Positions 45,150 to 57,207 of a stretch of DNA of 64,000 nt are shown here, piece after piece. The notes below the pieces were generated by a model. The model did no database searches. It was not told where the DNA came from and saw only the letters and a list, made by a program, of their open reading frames with translations. The position numbers were made by a program, and so were the translations under genes. This DNA comes from Pogostemon cablin (taxonomy: Eukaryota > Streptophyta > Magnoliopsida > Lamiales > Lamiaceae): positions 4,778,518 to 4,842,517 of the forward strand of contig CM042953.1 of the NCBI GenBank assembly GCA_023678885.1. The letters are read 5' to 3'. Every line of letters starts with the position of its first letter. The first letter of the stretch is position 1.

Positions 45150-46495
45150 ATAGCGTCAGGTTTATCTTTTTTGATTCTTCTCATCCCCATTCTCTTTTAC
45201 ACGTTACAGGTGGAGACTTGATTGATGTGGGTGTAGTGTATGATTCATGTGTGGGTGGCATGTATTTGATAATATTGATGATGATTGAGTAATTGATTGG
45301 TGGAAGTTGTTGCTTGGATTATTCAGTGATGAGGATTTCTCATGATATGCATGTGCCTTATTTTGATGCATGTTGATTTGTTGATGACGAGCATGTTCTA
45401 TTTTACTTGTAGTTCATAGAAAATTGATGTTGATTACATGCTTTGAAGAGTGCTTAGGATTCTATTAACCATGTGAGGATTTGAGCATTTTGATCGTGCT
45501 ATAAGCATGATAGTTTATTCTTGAGAGTTATTTGTGTACTCGTATTCTAGAACTTGACGTGTAATCTTGTTTGAAGTCTATAATTGATAGATACTAGGAA
45601 ATGATCTTAGGCCATTGTTGTTGATTAAGTCACTTAGCCAAATTTATCCTACCTTATTATATGATTATCATTGGAAGCCCCTTTTGAGCCTTTAAGTTTT
45701 TTCTTTGGCAAGCCTTTTAGAAACAGCCATTTACCTTTTGAGCTTTAAACACCTATTACTAGTAAAGAGTGGAGGTAAATGAATGCTATATGAAGTTTTG
45801 AAGAGAAATAGGAAGGAGAGATTTGGTGTAATAAGAATCAAAAGATAAGTGGCTAAATCTTGCAAGGAATAGTGCCTGAAACTGGTATCCCTAATGCTAG
45901 AAAGGGTAGTTCCCGAAACTGATACCCTTATACTTGAAGAACACCGGAATTGGGATTCTACAGCGAAGAAAAGATGTTGATTCAAGTAAAAATGGAGGAA
46001 GTGCAAATTGAAGTGATCATGAGAAAGACGAAGGAGAAAAGAAGGAAGCTGTGGAAAAGCAATTCTCCAAGGTACTTCTTTACTAGTAATTTAGTTACTT
46101 ATCTAAATTCTACTACCTTTACCAAAGAGCCAACATTACCACCTATATGCATGTCCTTTGTGATCCTAGTATTGACGTAGTTATAGATGGATTTTTGAGA
46201 TACTTGTCAAGCTTATGGTCAAACAAGTATATGAATTGAAATTGAGTGTTGATACTAACCCATAAAGTGTACATCTTTTACACTTGAGAGAGAGAGTAAA
46301 CACCTACCCGTGAGCTAGATGACTTAGCACTCATAGAAGTATTGTGATTGATTGATGTTTTTGCGTGAATGAAAGGTATGATGGATTACATGTATTGAGT
46401 CAATATAATTACATGTGTTAGGATATGATGTGCTTGATCTCGTGATTACACTCTCTGATTTTGTTTTGATTTTCGTTGCCTCGGGACGAGCAACA
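45150..46495 (+). other. Non-coding 3' region of Athila-type element
   Basis: T/G-rich and C-poor on the plus strand, without a gene. It carries two copies of the AGTGCC...GGTACC-type hairpin motif (45868, 45904) and shares blocks with 38.5-40.2 kb and 57.2-58.4 kb. Confidence 0.6.
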
Positions 46496-46511
46496 TGTAA
46501 GTTTGAGGGTT
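46496..46511 (+). other. Terminal polypurine tract
   Basis: AAGTTTGAGGGTT directly before the 3' LTR start TGATGAG at 46512. Plus-strand primer site. Confidence 0.8.
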
Positions 46512-48069
46512 TGATGAGAGTGTAAATTCATGTATTTTGGGCTTTGATTTATGTGGAAATTGAGTACGATTGAGTCTTTTATTGAGATAAATCGGAATGT
46601 TTACGGAAAAACCACGAATCAGAGAATACAAGCGCTTCTTGAGTGTATTTGTACAGAAAAATGGATCGAAAGAGCTCAGAATTAGAAGACATGATTTTTG
46701 AGGTAATTTTTGAGGACTGCTTGACTTTTAGTGTTGCTCGACCAGAATCACTTTGATCGAGCGGAGGTGTCAAGTCGAGCAGAATGTGCAATTCTTACAG
46801 AGAGCTTGGTCGACTTAGAGATGTTGCTCGACCAGCATCACTCTGGTCGAGCAGATGAGGGCAACTCGAGCAAAATGTGCAAACTTGTATAGAGAGTTTG
46901 CTCGACCATTGCTCAATTTGGACGCCTTGCTCGACTTTTCCAAGTATGGTTGAGAGGATTCTTGCAGCTTCTATTTATGGTAATTCCAGAGTTTTCTTAC
47001 CAAATTTGATGTATGCCTCAAGTAAAAGCCCATCCTAAGCCCATAAGGAGGTTCCACAAGTATAAAAGAAGAGCCTTCGCAGAAGAAAAAGAGATGACAC
47101 ATCAATCACCATCCATCCACCACCAAAATCCTACCAATGTACGAAGGAGTCGTGAAAAGAGGTTCGTCTGGCGCGTCAAGTACGATCATACCAATTAATC
47201 ATGATTGTTCCTAGATCAGTCCTAGATCAGTCATGGGTTAGAGCCGCTCCGGTAGTTCTAGAGATATAAAAGTTTTATGAGTTAATTGAATTTCCAAGTG
47301 TAAACTCCGTACAACACTACTTGTGGTTTATTTTATATAAGATTGTGCTTTTTTAATTCATACTCATGGTCTTTTTGTGCATCATTAACTGTTGTGTAGA
47401 GTCTGAATACATAGATTGATTGAGTGCGTTCACCGCTGAGCAGGATTACATGTTATAATTCTAAGTGAAGGAATTCCGAAGTCTTATTAGAACTATCTTA
47501 TATAGATACTTGTTAATTGAATATTATTCGGGTTAATAAGTAGGATAAAGAGTATAGCTTCATAGTACCAATAAAGGGAGATCATATCGGGTTAGAGTAC
47601 TAAGTGCACGGAAAATAATTGATACTGATAGTACCTAAAAGGGGGTGAATTATATCTCTTTCTCCGAGGATATTCACACGTGTCATACGCATGTTTGCTT
47701 GTGCCTATAGAGTGAACTTGCATGGTTTAGTGATGCGTCCATAGACCACAAGGCAGAGTCGGACATCAACACATGGAAAGAAAATTAATAAGTGAAACTG
47801 GATGACCTGAAGAACTACCTAATTTCTTACTTGATCACAACCGTATTTTCTCTATTGCTTGCTTATTTAATTCGTTATTTAAATTATATGCTATTTAGAT
47901 TCGTAACTATTCCAAACCAATTTGCCAACATAGTCTTAGTTAATTAGAATATAATTAAATTGATAATAATCTGTTCCTCGGGTTCGATAATCACTTGGTC
48001 ACCTATCGAGACTACAATTAATATCCTTATACTTGAGGATTATTTTGTGTGTTGAGAAAACGCTCATCA
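46512..48069 (+). repeat. Athila-type 3' LTR
   Basis: 1,558 bp, TGATGAGAG...CGCTCATCA, followed by the TAATA duplication. It contains the GCTCGACC-type array at 46730-46940. Confidence 0.92.
46730..46940. repeat. Hairpin array, GCTCGACC subtype, in 3' LTR
   Basis: It includes a perfect 11-bp hairpin: TGCTCGACCAG (46825-46835), loop CATCACT, CTGGTCGAGCA (46843-46853). The architecture and spacing match the arrays at 28240 and 43230. Confidence 0.9.
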
Positions 48070-48488
48070 TAATATAAAGTGATACTCAATTAAAATAAAG
48101 TGATAATAAAATAGTTGAACTATCTAAAGAATAATTATTAATAATATTATTTTTACTGAATAACTAATAATAATAATAATAAATATTAGGATAATTTTTA
48201 TAAAAAGTGAAATTTATAATTGACATAAATTAGCAGATGCGTGGTTGGCATCGTTGGCAGCCGCCGATTTTCGGTCATGTGTATTAACATTAATTAATGA
48301 TGAAGCCAAACAGAGCCCTTATTTTTATTTAATTTAATTTTTTTATATTGTATATTTTTTATTTTAGGTTGATGGGTAGGATTGGATCCATCTCACATAA
48401 GAAGATCCGTGAGATGATCTCATCCAAAACCTATCCTTAAAATTTAGGGTGATTAGTGCACCCTAAATTTATAGAATTAAATGGATAA

Positions 48489-49789
48489 GGGTAGGTTTTG
48501 GGTGAGACCGTCTCACGAATCTCATTATTTGAGATGGATCTTCCACGATTCCACCAATCCATTTATAATTTTTTTTTAATTTTTAAATTACGCAATGCAC
48601 AACCGCCTAGCACCAGCCGTAAAAGTTCAATCCATTCAATTTTATTACAACAAAAATCGTATAATCCATGCTTTATTATTTTTTCTCTCTTTCATTATAT
48701 TCTAAGAATAGTATTTTTTTACGTAAATTAATTCTTATATTTTAAATTCTTAATAAAAATATACGATAAATATTTGAATAAAATTTAAAGTTAATCAAAA
48801 TTTTATATTATTATATAGTAAAATATTATATGTAACTATTTTTTTATAATAATATATTACATTTTATTTGCCCTAAAAATTGTGCGTACACAAAATAGTT
48901 TAATCTATAATTATCACTTTACTATAATTATATATTATTTTTTGTTAAAATTGTTATCACTCTTTATTTATCTTATAAATTGTTCATGTATGAAATAGTT
49001 TAAGTAATGGTTATCACTTTTCCTTGATATATGCACCATTTTTAATAAAATTTTTATCACTTATTATCTTTTATACAAATTATTCATGAAATAATTTATT
49101 AAAATTGATTATCACTTTTTCTTGATCAAGTATCACTTTTTATGAAAAAAGTATTTTCACTTTTTATTCACAGTTTCAAACTATAAACCACTTATAAAAT
49201 AGTTTAATTGGATGGTTATCACTTCCATTTTCATGTATCACTTTTGATTAAAATGTTATCATGTTTTATTTTTTTCTATTAATTGTTTATGAATAATTTA
49301 ATTAAAAAGGATTATCACTTTTTATTAATTAGATATCAATTTTCATTCGTCTTACAAATTTTTTTGTTGAAACAAGTTATCACTTTTTCTTGATCACATG
49401 TCACTTTTTATTAAAATTATTATCACATTTTATCTAACATATTAATTATAAAAATAAGAAAATATTATTAACAGTATTATTAAATATAAATATGTAAAAG
49501 AGAGGGGACAAATGTATGAAAATTTTACATATAAAAATTATTAAATCTGAAACTTAAAAAATAAATAATTATTATAATCAATTTTCATAATTTTAGGTTG
49601 AGTATAAAAATATTTAAAATAAATTATTATTAAAAAAAAGAAAAAAAGAAGACAACATACCTGTATATGGAAATCGATCAGATGACCTGCATATAGGTTC
49701 AAAAAGCGCGCAATTGCTAATTGCCTGGTATTTGCCCTACCCATCTCACATAACGAGATACGTGAGACGGTCTCACCCAAGTCTTTGCC
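48489..49789. mobile_element. Mutator-like TIR element (GGGTGAGACC family), intact ends
   Basis: 1,301 bp. About 50-bp TIRs contain TGGGTGAGACCGTCTCAC on both ends, and the flanks have the exact 9-bp duplication AATGGATAA (48480-48488 and 49790-49798). The interior is AT-rich with many TATCACTTTTT motifs in diverged units of roughly 125 bp. There is no coding frame, so it is non-autonomous. Confidence 0.9.
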
Positions 49790-49798
49790 AATGGATAA

Positions 49799-50469
49799 TG
49801 GAAGATTTTTTTAAAATAATTATTTTATTTTATTTATAGTGGAGAATGAATTGTAAATTAAGCTAACGATTAAAATTATCTAGGTACACCCGGTGCACTT
49901 TAGTTTGACTCTAAAATTCACTCTGTATTATATACTTTGCTAAAAACATAATCTGATTTTTATTTTATTTTTTGTCAAAATCTCAAATATTTGGAATAAA
50001 TCACTATTAAAGTAAAAGTGGCATTTTTCGCACTTAACCTAAGTTAACGTGAAAACTAACATGGCATAGGTCAGTCATGTCAACGAACAGGCATCACCTA
50101 ACTGCTCGATTGGTATAATTTTTAATAAATTTTAAATGTGCCGATCTTTTTTTACAATCTCAAAGGTTGAGACAAAATTGCAATTGAAATAAAGACGATA
50201 ATGTTTTTTCCTTTTGTAATTAATTCAAAATATATTTTAATTTCAATTTTATCATTTCTGTCTAGTATACTTTTCAAATTATTTATTATAAAAAAAGTCT
50301 CAAAATAATTTAAAAGGTCAACAAGAGGCGATAAAGAAAAAAGATAGTTTATTTTAAACAATATTAAACACTAAACTTAAAGCGATTTATGAGACGGAGA
50401 GAATAATTAAGAAAATTGAATGATTTGATATGGTGAAGAACGAAGTTGATTAGTAAGTAAAAAACGTAC
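49799..50469. other. Intron sequence between TIR element and PAP exon
   Basis: AT-rich. GAGACGGAGAGAATAATT at 50391-50408 resembles a diverged Stowaway right end, without a confident partner. No gene. Confidence 0.4.
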
Positions 50470-50594
50470 CACACATGCTTCTTCTTGTGAATGTTAGAGT
50501 TCTGGTAGGGCATTTGAGAGTGTCCCTTCCAATCCCTTTCAACAAAGGGGACTCCTTCATCGATATTGTTCCCACTCGTCCATGTCACCGTCAT
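50470..50594 (-). pseudogene. PAP upstream exon, MTVTWTSG
   Basis: Acceptor GTAG before 50594 and donor GTACGT after 50470. It encodes MTVTWTSGNNIDEG and VPFVE..WKGHSQM, then must change frame to read TLTFTRRSMC, which is what the family has next. The 125-bp length is five short of the phase that joins the 7692 exon. No upstream PAP exon is recognisable between 50.6 kb and the tandem array at 53.2 kb. Confidence 0.85.
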
Positions 50595-51254
50595 CTACAT
50601 TCACTCATTTTTTAATTATTTTTTAAAAATTAAATTAGCATAAAAAATTATTTATCACATATGGATATTAACTTAAAAATTTTAAGAAGATGAATAATTT
50701 GATGTATATATATAAAATAAATTTATAACAAAATAATCATAAATGTTTAAATTTTTTTGTTGAAAAGTAAATTTATGAAGAAATACAAAATGAAAAAAAT
50801 AATAAATGATTGGTTGAAGATAAAAGAAAAATATAATCTATCTCCACTTTCCATGCACATCAAGTAACCAAATATTTCGTTCCTAATTTATCTTCACATT
50901 TACTGTAAATACAAAATTTAAGAAAAAATACTTTTTAGCTTACTATTAGGGTTAGTATGATATTTTTAGGTAATAAATAAATAATAAAATATGTAATTTA
51001 TTAAAAATGTTATGACGATTTTGAAATTTAAGTAGTTTAAAGGGATATTAGTTAGCTGCTTTGTCTTTTTAGGGAAGTATGAAGTTAAATTTTAAACAGA
51101 CCAAAATAGAAAGGGTGAAGTTGAAGTTGGGACGGAGGGAGTAATTATTTATAAGATATTAAAGAGATTTTGAGTAAATGAATAAAAATAATTTGGGTCA
51201 CCCATTATATGGTTAGCCAACTAAACCGTGTATTTAAAAAGACTCTTAAAATAT
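50595..51254. other. AT-rich stretch upstream of PAP exon
   Basis: No PAP exon seen. GGGACGGAGGGAGTAATT at 51129-51146 is a Stowaway-type right terminus whose left partner I could not place. Confidence 0.45.
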
Positions 51255-51463
51255 GGGAAAATCTTGTGTGAGACTGTAAACGGATAAAAAGTGATAATAT
51301 TATCAATAAAAATGTGATATTTAATTGATGAAAAGTGATAAGGTCAAGTGAACTATTTAACAAATAATTTATAGTATAAATAAAAAGTGATAACATTTTA
51401 TAGCGAAAGTGATAATGATGTGATCACTCTTTTACGTGCGACAGTCTCATACAAGTCTTTATC
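51255..51463. mobile_element. Short TIR element of the GTGAGAC family
   Basis: 209 bp. Left end GGGAAAATCTTGTGTGAGAC; right end on the minus strand GATAAAGACTTGTATGAGAC. Flanks TTAAAATAT (51246-51254) and TTAATATAT (51464-51472) agree at 8 of 9 bases. It contains AAAAAGTGATAA motifs as do its two larger relatives. Confidence 0.75.
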
Positions 51464-51472
51464 TTAATATAT

Positions 51473-53220
51473 TAAATTACCCAAAATAAAATATAATATC
51501 AAGATTAACGTGAGGATTACGTGTATATAAATTTTTTCTTAAGAAAATATGGCAACGTCATATACACAATATTTTTTAGGAGACACGTGACGTTACAACC
51601 TACGCAACTCTAAAATTTTATTGTTGACAATTAATTCCATTATAAATGGGAAATTAGTTGTAATGGGTCAATCTAGTTAAAACTTTATCTAAATGGCCTT
51701 TGACCAAAATGGCATTACATTATTAATTGGAAAAAAGAAAAAAAAATAGAAATTATGATTTACAATTGAGAGTTAAACATTTCTTTAATTAATATTTGCC
51801 CCAAATCTTTCAAAATCAAGAAGAAACAAGTCTGGAAACTCTATGCCAAAAATTTTCTTCTCAACATCACACTTTTCTCCTCTTAAGTTTTGGAGCGTGA
51901 AAATTCTATCATCTTCTATCTCGCTTATGATCTGCATTTTCTGTGGGTAGTTGGGCCCTTTTGTTCATTCATTTCAGTCGGATTTTGCCATATAACGCGA
52001 ATCATATATTCTTCATAGTGTAGGATTCAAGTGGAATTGTATTTTACATAAAGAGTACATATTCTAAAAATAAGATTTAAGCATTCGTTGGAAACAAGCA
52101 AGATATGTGTTTCCTAACTCTTACTTTGGTTCAGTTTTAGTTAGATAAAATGAGATTTAAATATGTTCTTTCTAGGGCACCTCTGCAAGTTGTTATAGTT
52201 TCATTTGTGCATGGTGTGGAATTTTCTTGACTTGTTTTGCTTAGGTTCTTAAATGTGGAATAAGTGTTTGAAGTGTTCAAGTGGGAGTTGTACGATTGGT
52301 TAGGTTTACTTTAAAAATTGGTGAAAATTGCATTGCTAATATGAATGATGTTCTTATGCCTTGAGAATGCATGCAAGGTGTTTGATGAAATAGCTAAGAG
52401 AAAACTTTTGCTTTAAAATGCTTCATGGTAATTTTAATTGAGCAATAATTGTTTATGAGAGAAGAGTGTGGTACAATGATGCATGATTTTTAATTTATTT
52501 TTGAAAGAATGAGGTTGAATGAAAGCAAGAATCATGAATCTTAAAAATCGAAAAATTGTGCACACCAATTTTTTGGCGAAAAGTTTAAGTGAAATTTTTT
52601 ATGTTTTATATGTTTCATTGTGTTATAAGTTGAGAACTTGTTGTTTATGGGAGAAGATGTGATGCATTGATGCATGGAATTTAGGCTAAAAAATGGTGGA
52701 AGTGATGAGATGCATAAATCCTTGCTAAGAAAATAAGTACTTTTATCTTTGAATAAACTGCTTTTATTATTTTACTTTTGTGTATTTTTCTTATTCTTAT
52801 TCTTGTTTTTGTAATTTTTGTTTTTGTGTTTATTTGGAATTTTGATTAATTAGATTGATGCTTGTAAATTAGGGACTTGAAGGAGTTCGGAGATTGAATT
52901 ATTTCCTAGCTGCTGCTACCTATTAATTTAAAACTATTTGCAATACTCACAACCTATTAATTTAAAACTATTTGCAACACTCACATTATTTGAAAATCAT
53001 AACCATATGTAATTTTAGTTTTACATTAATATATAAGAATATATTATTCTGAGTTAATATTTTGTTGAAATATTATAATTGAATCTATTTCTTTAGGATA
53101 TTTAAGGAAAAAGATCTTGGAGAAAAAAACTGTGTGGTAGCTGTTTTGTTGCAAGGAAAAGAAAAGGAAAAAAAAACTTAAATTGTTCTTTTGGTTCATA
53201 TGCAAAGTTGTTGTGTTATC
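51473..53220. other. AT-rich stretch without recognised gene
   Basis: A loose internal duplication is visible around 52430-52560 and 52620-52740 (TTGTTTATGRGAGAAG and GATGCATG blocks). No exon or element could be supported. Confidence 0.4.
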
Positions 53221-53226
53221 TACATA

Positions 53227-55510
53227 TGAAGATTCGAGCAAGTCCAAGGCCCCTAAAATCACTCGAATTTCAAATAACGAAGTGCAAGTCGTTATAACAG
53301 AATGGTTCCGTTATGTGGCCAAATAATGCTAAATTGGCTATCCACTAGAGAAACAACCCAGCTGTTGTATATTGAAGTTAAAAGTAAGAAATTTTGACTG
53401 AGACAACTCTGGGATAACTTGAATTTTGAATAGAGGCGTGCAAGTCGTTATAACAGAAATAATTCCGTTATTGACATAAATATACATATTATTGTACATA
53501 ACAATCAAGTAGTGATTTTGGACCTCAATTTAAACCTCAACCTTGATTTCATCATATTAATACAAGCTCATTCGAAAATTCAAGTGAGATACTTCATATT
53601 TGTAATTTTCGCATCCAAACATTTAAACTTTATGCACTTGTTTATATGACATGTAGGAAATAATTCATATATGAATCAATATCAATATTTGTTTGTTATT
53701 TTATCTAAATATTATGTTTTGACATTATATGTGGAGATCCAAGCGAATGAAAGGCACCTAAAATCGATCGAATTTCGAATAATGGCGTGCATGTCGTTAT
53801 AACGGAATGATTCTATTATGGGGTCAAAACAATGCTAAATTTACTATTCATTATAGAAATCAATCAAATAGCATACAATGATGGTAAAAGTAAGAAATTT
53901 TTATTGAGACGACCCTCGGATAACTCGAATTTTGAATAACGACATACAATTGGGCATAACATAATGATTCCATTATGGGAATAAACACGTATATTTTCGT
54001 ACATAACAATTAAGTTGTGCATTTGGTCCTCATATTAAACACTTGCCTTGATTTTAAAATATTTCTACAATGGGATACTTCATATTCGTAATGCTTCGCA
54101 TCCAAAGATACTTCATATTTGTAATGCTTTGCATCCAAACTGTATACTTTATATACTTGTTTTATTTAACATGTATGAGATACTCTACATATGACTGAAT
54201 ATCAACATCTATTTGTTATTGTATTAGAATATTATGTTTTGACATTGTATGTGGAGATCCAAGGTAATTAAAGGCCCCTAAAATCGATCGAATTTTGAAT
54301 AACGACGTGCAAGTCATTATAATGGAATAATTCCGTTATGGGGTCAAACAATGCTTAATTTACTATTCACTATAGAAATCAATCAAATAGCATACAATGA
54401 TGGTAAAAATGAGAAATTTTGATTGAGACGACCCTGAGAAATTTTGAATAACAACATACAAGTGGGCATAATAGAATGATTCCTTTATGACCATAAACAT
54501 GCATATTTTTGTACATGACAATTAAGTTATGTGTTTGGACAATCATATTAAATACTTGCCTTAATTTCATAATATTTCTACAAGCTCATTAAAAAATTCA
54601 AGTGGGATACTTCATATTTGTAATCCTTCGCATCCAAACTGTATATTCTATATACTTATGTTTATTAGATACTTCATATGTGATTGAATATCAACATTCA
54701 TTTGTTAATTTATTAGGATATTATATTTTGACATTGTATGTGGAGATCCAAGAGAATGAAACGCCTCTAAAATCGATCGAATTTCGAATAACGACGTGCA
54801 AGTCGTTATAATGAAATGATTCCGTTATTGGGTTAAATAATGCTTAATTTGCTATTCACTATAGAAATAAATCAAATAGCATACAATGATGGTAAAAGTG
54901 AGAAATTTTGACTGAAACAACCCCGAGATATCTCGAATTTTGAATAACGACATACAAGTGGGTATAACAGAATGATTCTATTATAGGCATAAACACGCAT
55001 ATTTTCGTACATGAAATTAAACACATGCCTTGATTTCATAATATTTCTACAAGCCCATTCAAAAATTTAAGTGGGGTACTTCATATTTGTAATACTTCGC
55101 ATTAAAATTGTATACTTTATATACTTGTGTTTATTTAACATGTATGAGATACTTCATATGTGACTAAATATTAACATCCATTTGTTAGTTTAATAGAATA
55201 TTAAGTTTTGATATTGTATGTGGAGATCCAAGCGAATGAAAGGCCCCTAAAATCAATCGAATTTGGAATAACTGCGTGCAAGTCGTTATAACGGAATGAT
55301 TCCGTTATGGAGTCAGACAATGCTAAATCGACTATTCACTAAAAAAATAATTCAAATGGTGTATAATGAGCTAAATGTGAGAAATTTTGACTGAAACGAC
55401 CTTTCGATAACTCGAATTTTGAATAACGGCATACAAGTCGATATAACGAAATGGTTACCGTTATGGGCATAAATGCTAATTTTCAAAAATTCATAAAATA
55501 TTAAGAATTT
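53227..55510. repeat. Tandem array of 480-520-bp units with paired hairpins
   Basis: The phrase GTGGAGATCCAAG recurs at 53731, 54251, 54740 and 55220, with a diverged start near 53227, giving about 4.5 units. Each unit has two half-units carrying ATAACGAC-6 nt-GTCGTTAT (perfect at 54788-54809) followed by TAACGGAATGATTCCGTTA (perfect at 55289-55307). There is no coding potential. It ends against the LTR at 55525. Confidence 0.9.
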
Positions 55511-55524
55511 AGTAAAATCCCCCA

Positions 55525-57193
55525 TGATGAACGTTTTCTCAACACACAATTAATCCCCAAGTATGAAGGATATCAATTGTAGTTTCGAAGGTGACCAAGT
55601 TAAATATCGAATCCACAGGAAGGATAAATATCACTTTAGTTATTTTCTAGCAATTATGACTATGTTGAGAATTGTAATTTTGGTTTGTAAACTAAGTAAT
55701 AATTAAAATAGCAATTAAATAACAAGAACAAGAAAATAGTAGTTGTGATCAAAAAAGATAATAGGTAGTTCGTCAAGCCATCCAGTTTCATTCGTTAATT
55801 CATACTTTCATGTGTCGATGTCCGACTCTGCCTTGTGGTTTATGGACGCATCACTAGACCATACAAATCTATTCTATAGACACAAATAGATAAACTTTTG
55901 AAACATGTGAATATCCTCAGAGCAAGACGTATACTTTACCTCCCTTTCTAGGTACTATCATAATCAATTATTTCCCGTGCACTTAGTACTCTAACCCGAT
56001 TTGATCTCCCTTTTTAGGTACTATAAAGTTATACTCTTTATCCTACTTATTAACCCGAATTCAATTCAATTAACAAACATTCATATAAGACGGTTCTAAT
56101 AAAACCTCGGAATTCCTTCACTTAGAATTATAACAATAAACCCTGCTCATTAGTAAACGCACTCAACCAATAACCATGTTATGCATTCAGACTCTACACA
56201 ATGATTATTGATGCACAAAACAACTATGAGTATGGATTAAAAACGTGCAATCTTATATAAAATAAACCACAAGTAGTGTTGTACGGAGTATACACACGAA
56301 ATACAATTAACTCTTGAAACCTTCATAACCCTAGAACTACCGAAGTGGCTCTAGCCCATGATTGATCTAAGAACAATCATGGTTAGTTGGACCAATCTTA
56401 CTTGAATCTCCAGTTGAACCTCTGTCACAGCTCTCCTACTCTCCTCTTGTCTCCTCTTATGATTCACGATCTTAAGATCCTCGCGTCGTCGTCATTTTCT
56501 TGACTACATGAGCCTCCTTTTATACTTGTAATCATGTCTCTAGGGCTTGGGATGGGCTTTTCAAGTGATCCACGCGTTCTGGCCTCGAAAATCCGGATAA
56601 GGTAAGTTTCCGCATTTTAGTTCGACCTCGTCAAACAGGTCGAACCACCGGCCACAAGTCGAACCACAGGTCGAACCCTGCTACTGGACACATTCTGCAC
56701 TTGGTTCGACCTCTTGTACAGGTCGAACCACTCCCTCTTTGGTCGAACCCCAGGTCGAACCTCACCACTGGACAATTTCTGCTCCCGGTTCGACCAACTG
56801 TCAGGTCGAACCACAACGTCGTGGTCGAATCCATCTTCTCGCGAACTGGTTCGACCATGGTTCGACCTGATGAACAGGTCGAACCCCTTGAGTCGTGGTC
56901 GAACCTTCCTTCTGCAACTTTTCAATGTTGGTTCGACCTGTAGGAGAAGTCGAACCCTCCTCCATCAGGTCGAACCCTACTCTTTCCTTGGCCTTCGCTT
57001 GGTCTCAACTTCGTCTCTTCGATTCTTGGCACTTCCACTCTATTTTTGCTATGAAAACCACTTAAATAGCTCCACTAACACCTGATTCATGCTAATTCAC
57101 AACATGTATAGGTTTTTCACCTATTTCCACCTCAAAACTCTCCAAAACTAGCACAAAACATGGTGCCAAACTTGTGAATTTACACACTCATCA
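55525..57193 (-). repeat. Athila-type 3' LTR of minus-strand element
   Basis: 1,669 bp. On the minus strand it starts TGATGAG at 57193, directly after a polypurine tract, and ends at 55525 (plus strand TGATGAACG). It is highly similar to the LTR at 3083-4768, including array subtype. Confidence 0.9.
56620..56990. repeat. Hairpin array, GGTTCGACC subtype, in LTR
   Basis: Same architecture as 4186-4560, with inverted pairs GGTTCGACCT ... AGGTCGAACC and 7-8-nt loops (for example 56703-56729), and about 85-bp units with CTACTGGACA/CCACTGGACA linkers. Confidence 0.9.
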
Positions 57194-57207
57194 AACCCCC
57201 AAACTTA
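57194..57207 (-). other. Terminal polypurine tract
   Basis: On the minus strand TAAGTTTGGGGGTT immediately precedes the LTR start at 57193. Confidence 0.85.

Larger units (their letters stand above)
28019..48069 (+). mobile_element. Athila-type Ty3/gypsy composite retrotransposon, 20 kb, nested
   Basis: The 5' LTR begins TGATGATAG at 28019 and the 3' LTR ends CTCATCA at 48069. Both sides carry the 5-bp duplication TAATA (28014-28018, 48070-48074). Inside, in order: LTR interrupted by a solo LTR, tRNA-Asp-type PBS, decayed gag, protease, first RT piece, a coding-less Athila-type LTR element, second RT piece with RNase H and integrase, central polypurine tract, hairpin array, ATHILA ORF-1-like gene, 3' non-coding region, PPT, LTR. 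Many stops and indels show it is older than the Tat element. Confidence 0.9.
27348..48436. mobile_element. Mutator-like TIR element (GGGTGAGACC family), split by an Athila-type insertion
   Basis: The left end (27348, GGAAAAGACTTGGGTGAGAC) and right end (48436; minus strand GGATAGGTTTTGGATGAGAT) are about 50-bp imperfect TIRs. The flanks carry a 9-bp duplication with one mismatch, TTAAAATAT (27339-27347) and TTAAAATTT (48437-48445). Without the nested 20-kb insertion the element is about 1.04 kb (27348-28018 plus 48070-48436). Both halves carry repeated AAAAAGTGATAA motifs. No transposase is present, so it is non-autonomous. Confidence 0.8.
5197..50594 (-). pseudogene. Purple acid phosphatase (PAP24/27-like) gene, broken, with 42.8-kb transposon-filled intron
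   Basis: A purple acid phosphatase is a secreted metallo-phosphoesterase with a binuclear metal centre. Six exons are visible in order on the minus strand: 50594-50470, 7692-7620, 7536-7404, 6803-6599, 5702-5578 and 5506-5197. Neighbouring exons join in phase: the 50470 exon ends one base into a codon (TGT G) and the 7692 exon starts with the other two bases. GDMG, GDLTY, the AHR site and GHVH survive. Lesions are a net -5 type frameshift in the first visible exon, a -1 frameshift near 6630, a stop and -1 shift in the GNHE exon, and loss of the acceptor AG before 5506. The N-terminal exons (upstream of MTVTWTSG) and the last exon were not found. The assignment to the long plant PAP subfamily is from motif recognition. 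Confidence 0.85.

Noticed and set aside
51129..51146. Complete Stowaway MITE ending at 51.14 kb (and at 50.4 kb)
   Set aside because: Only a right terminus is recognisable; no left terminus with TA could be placed.
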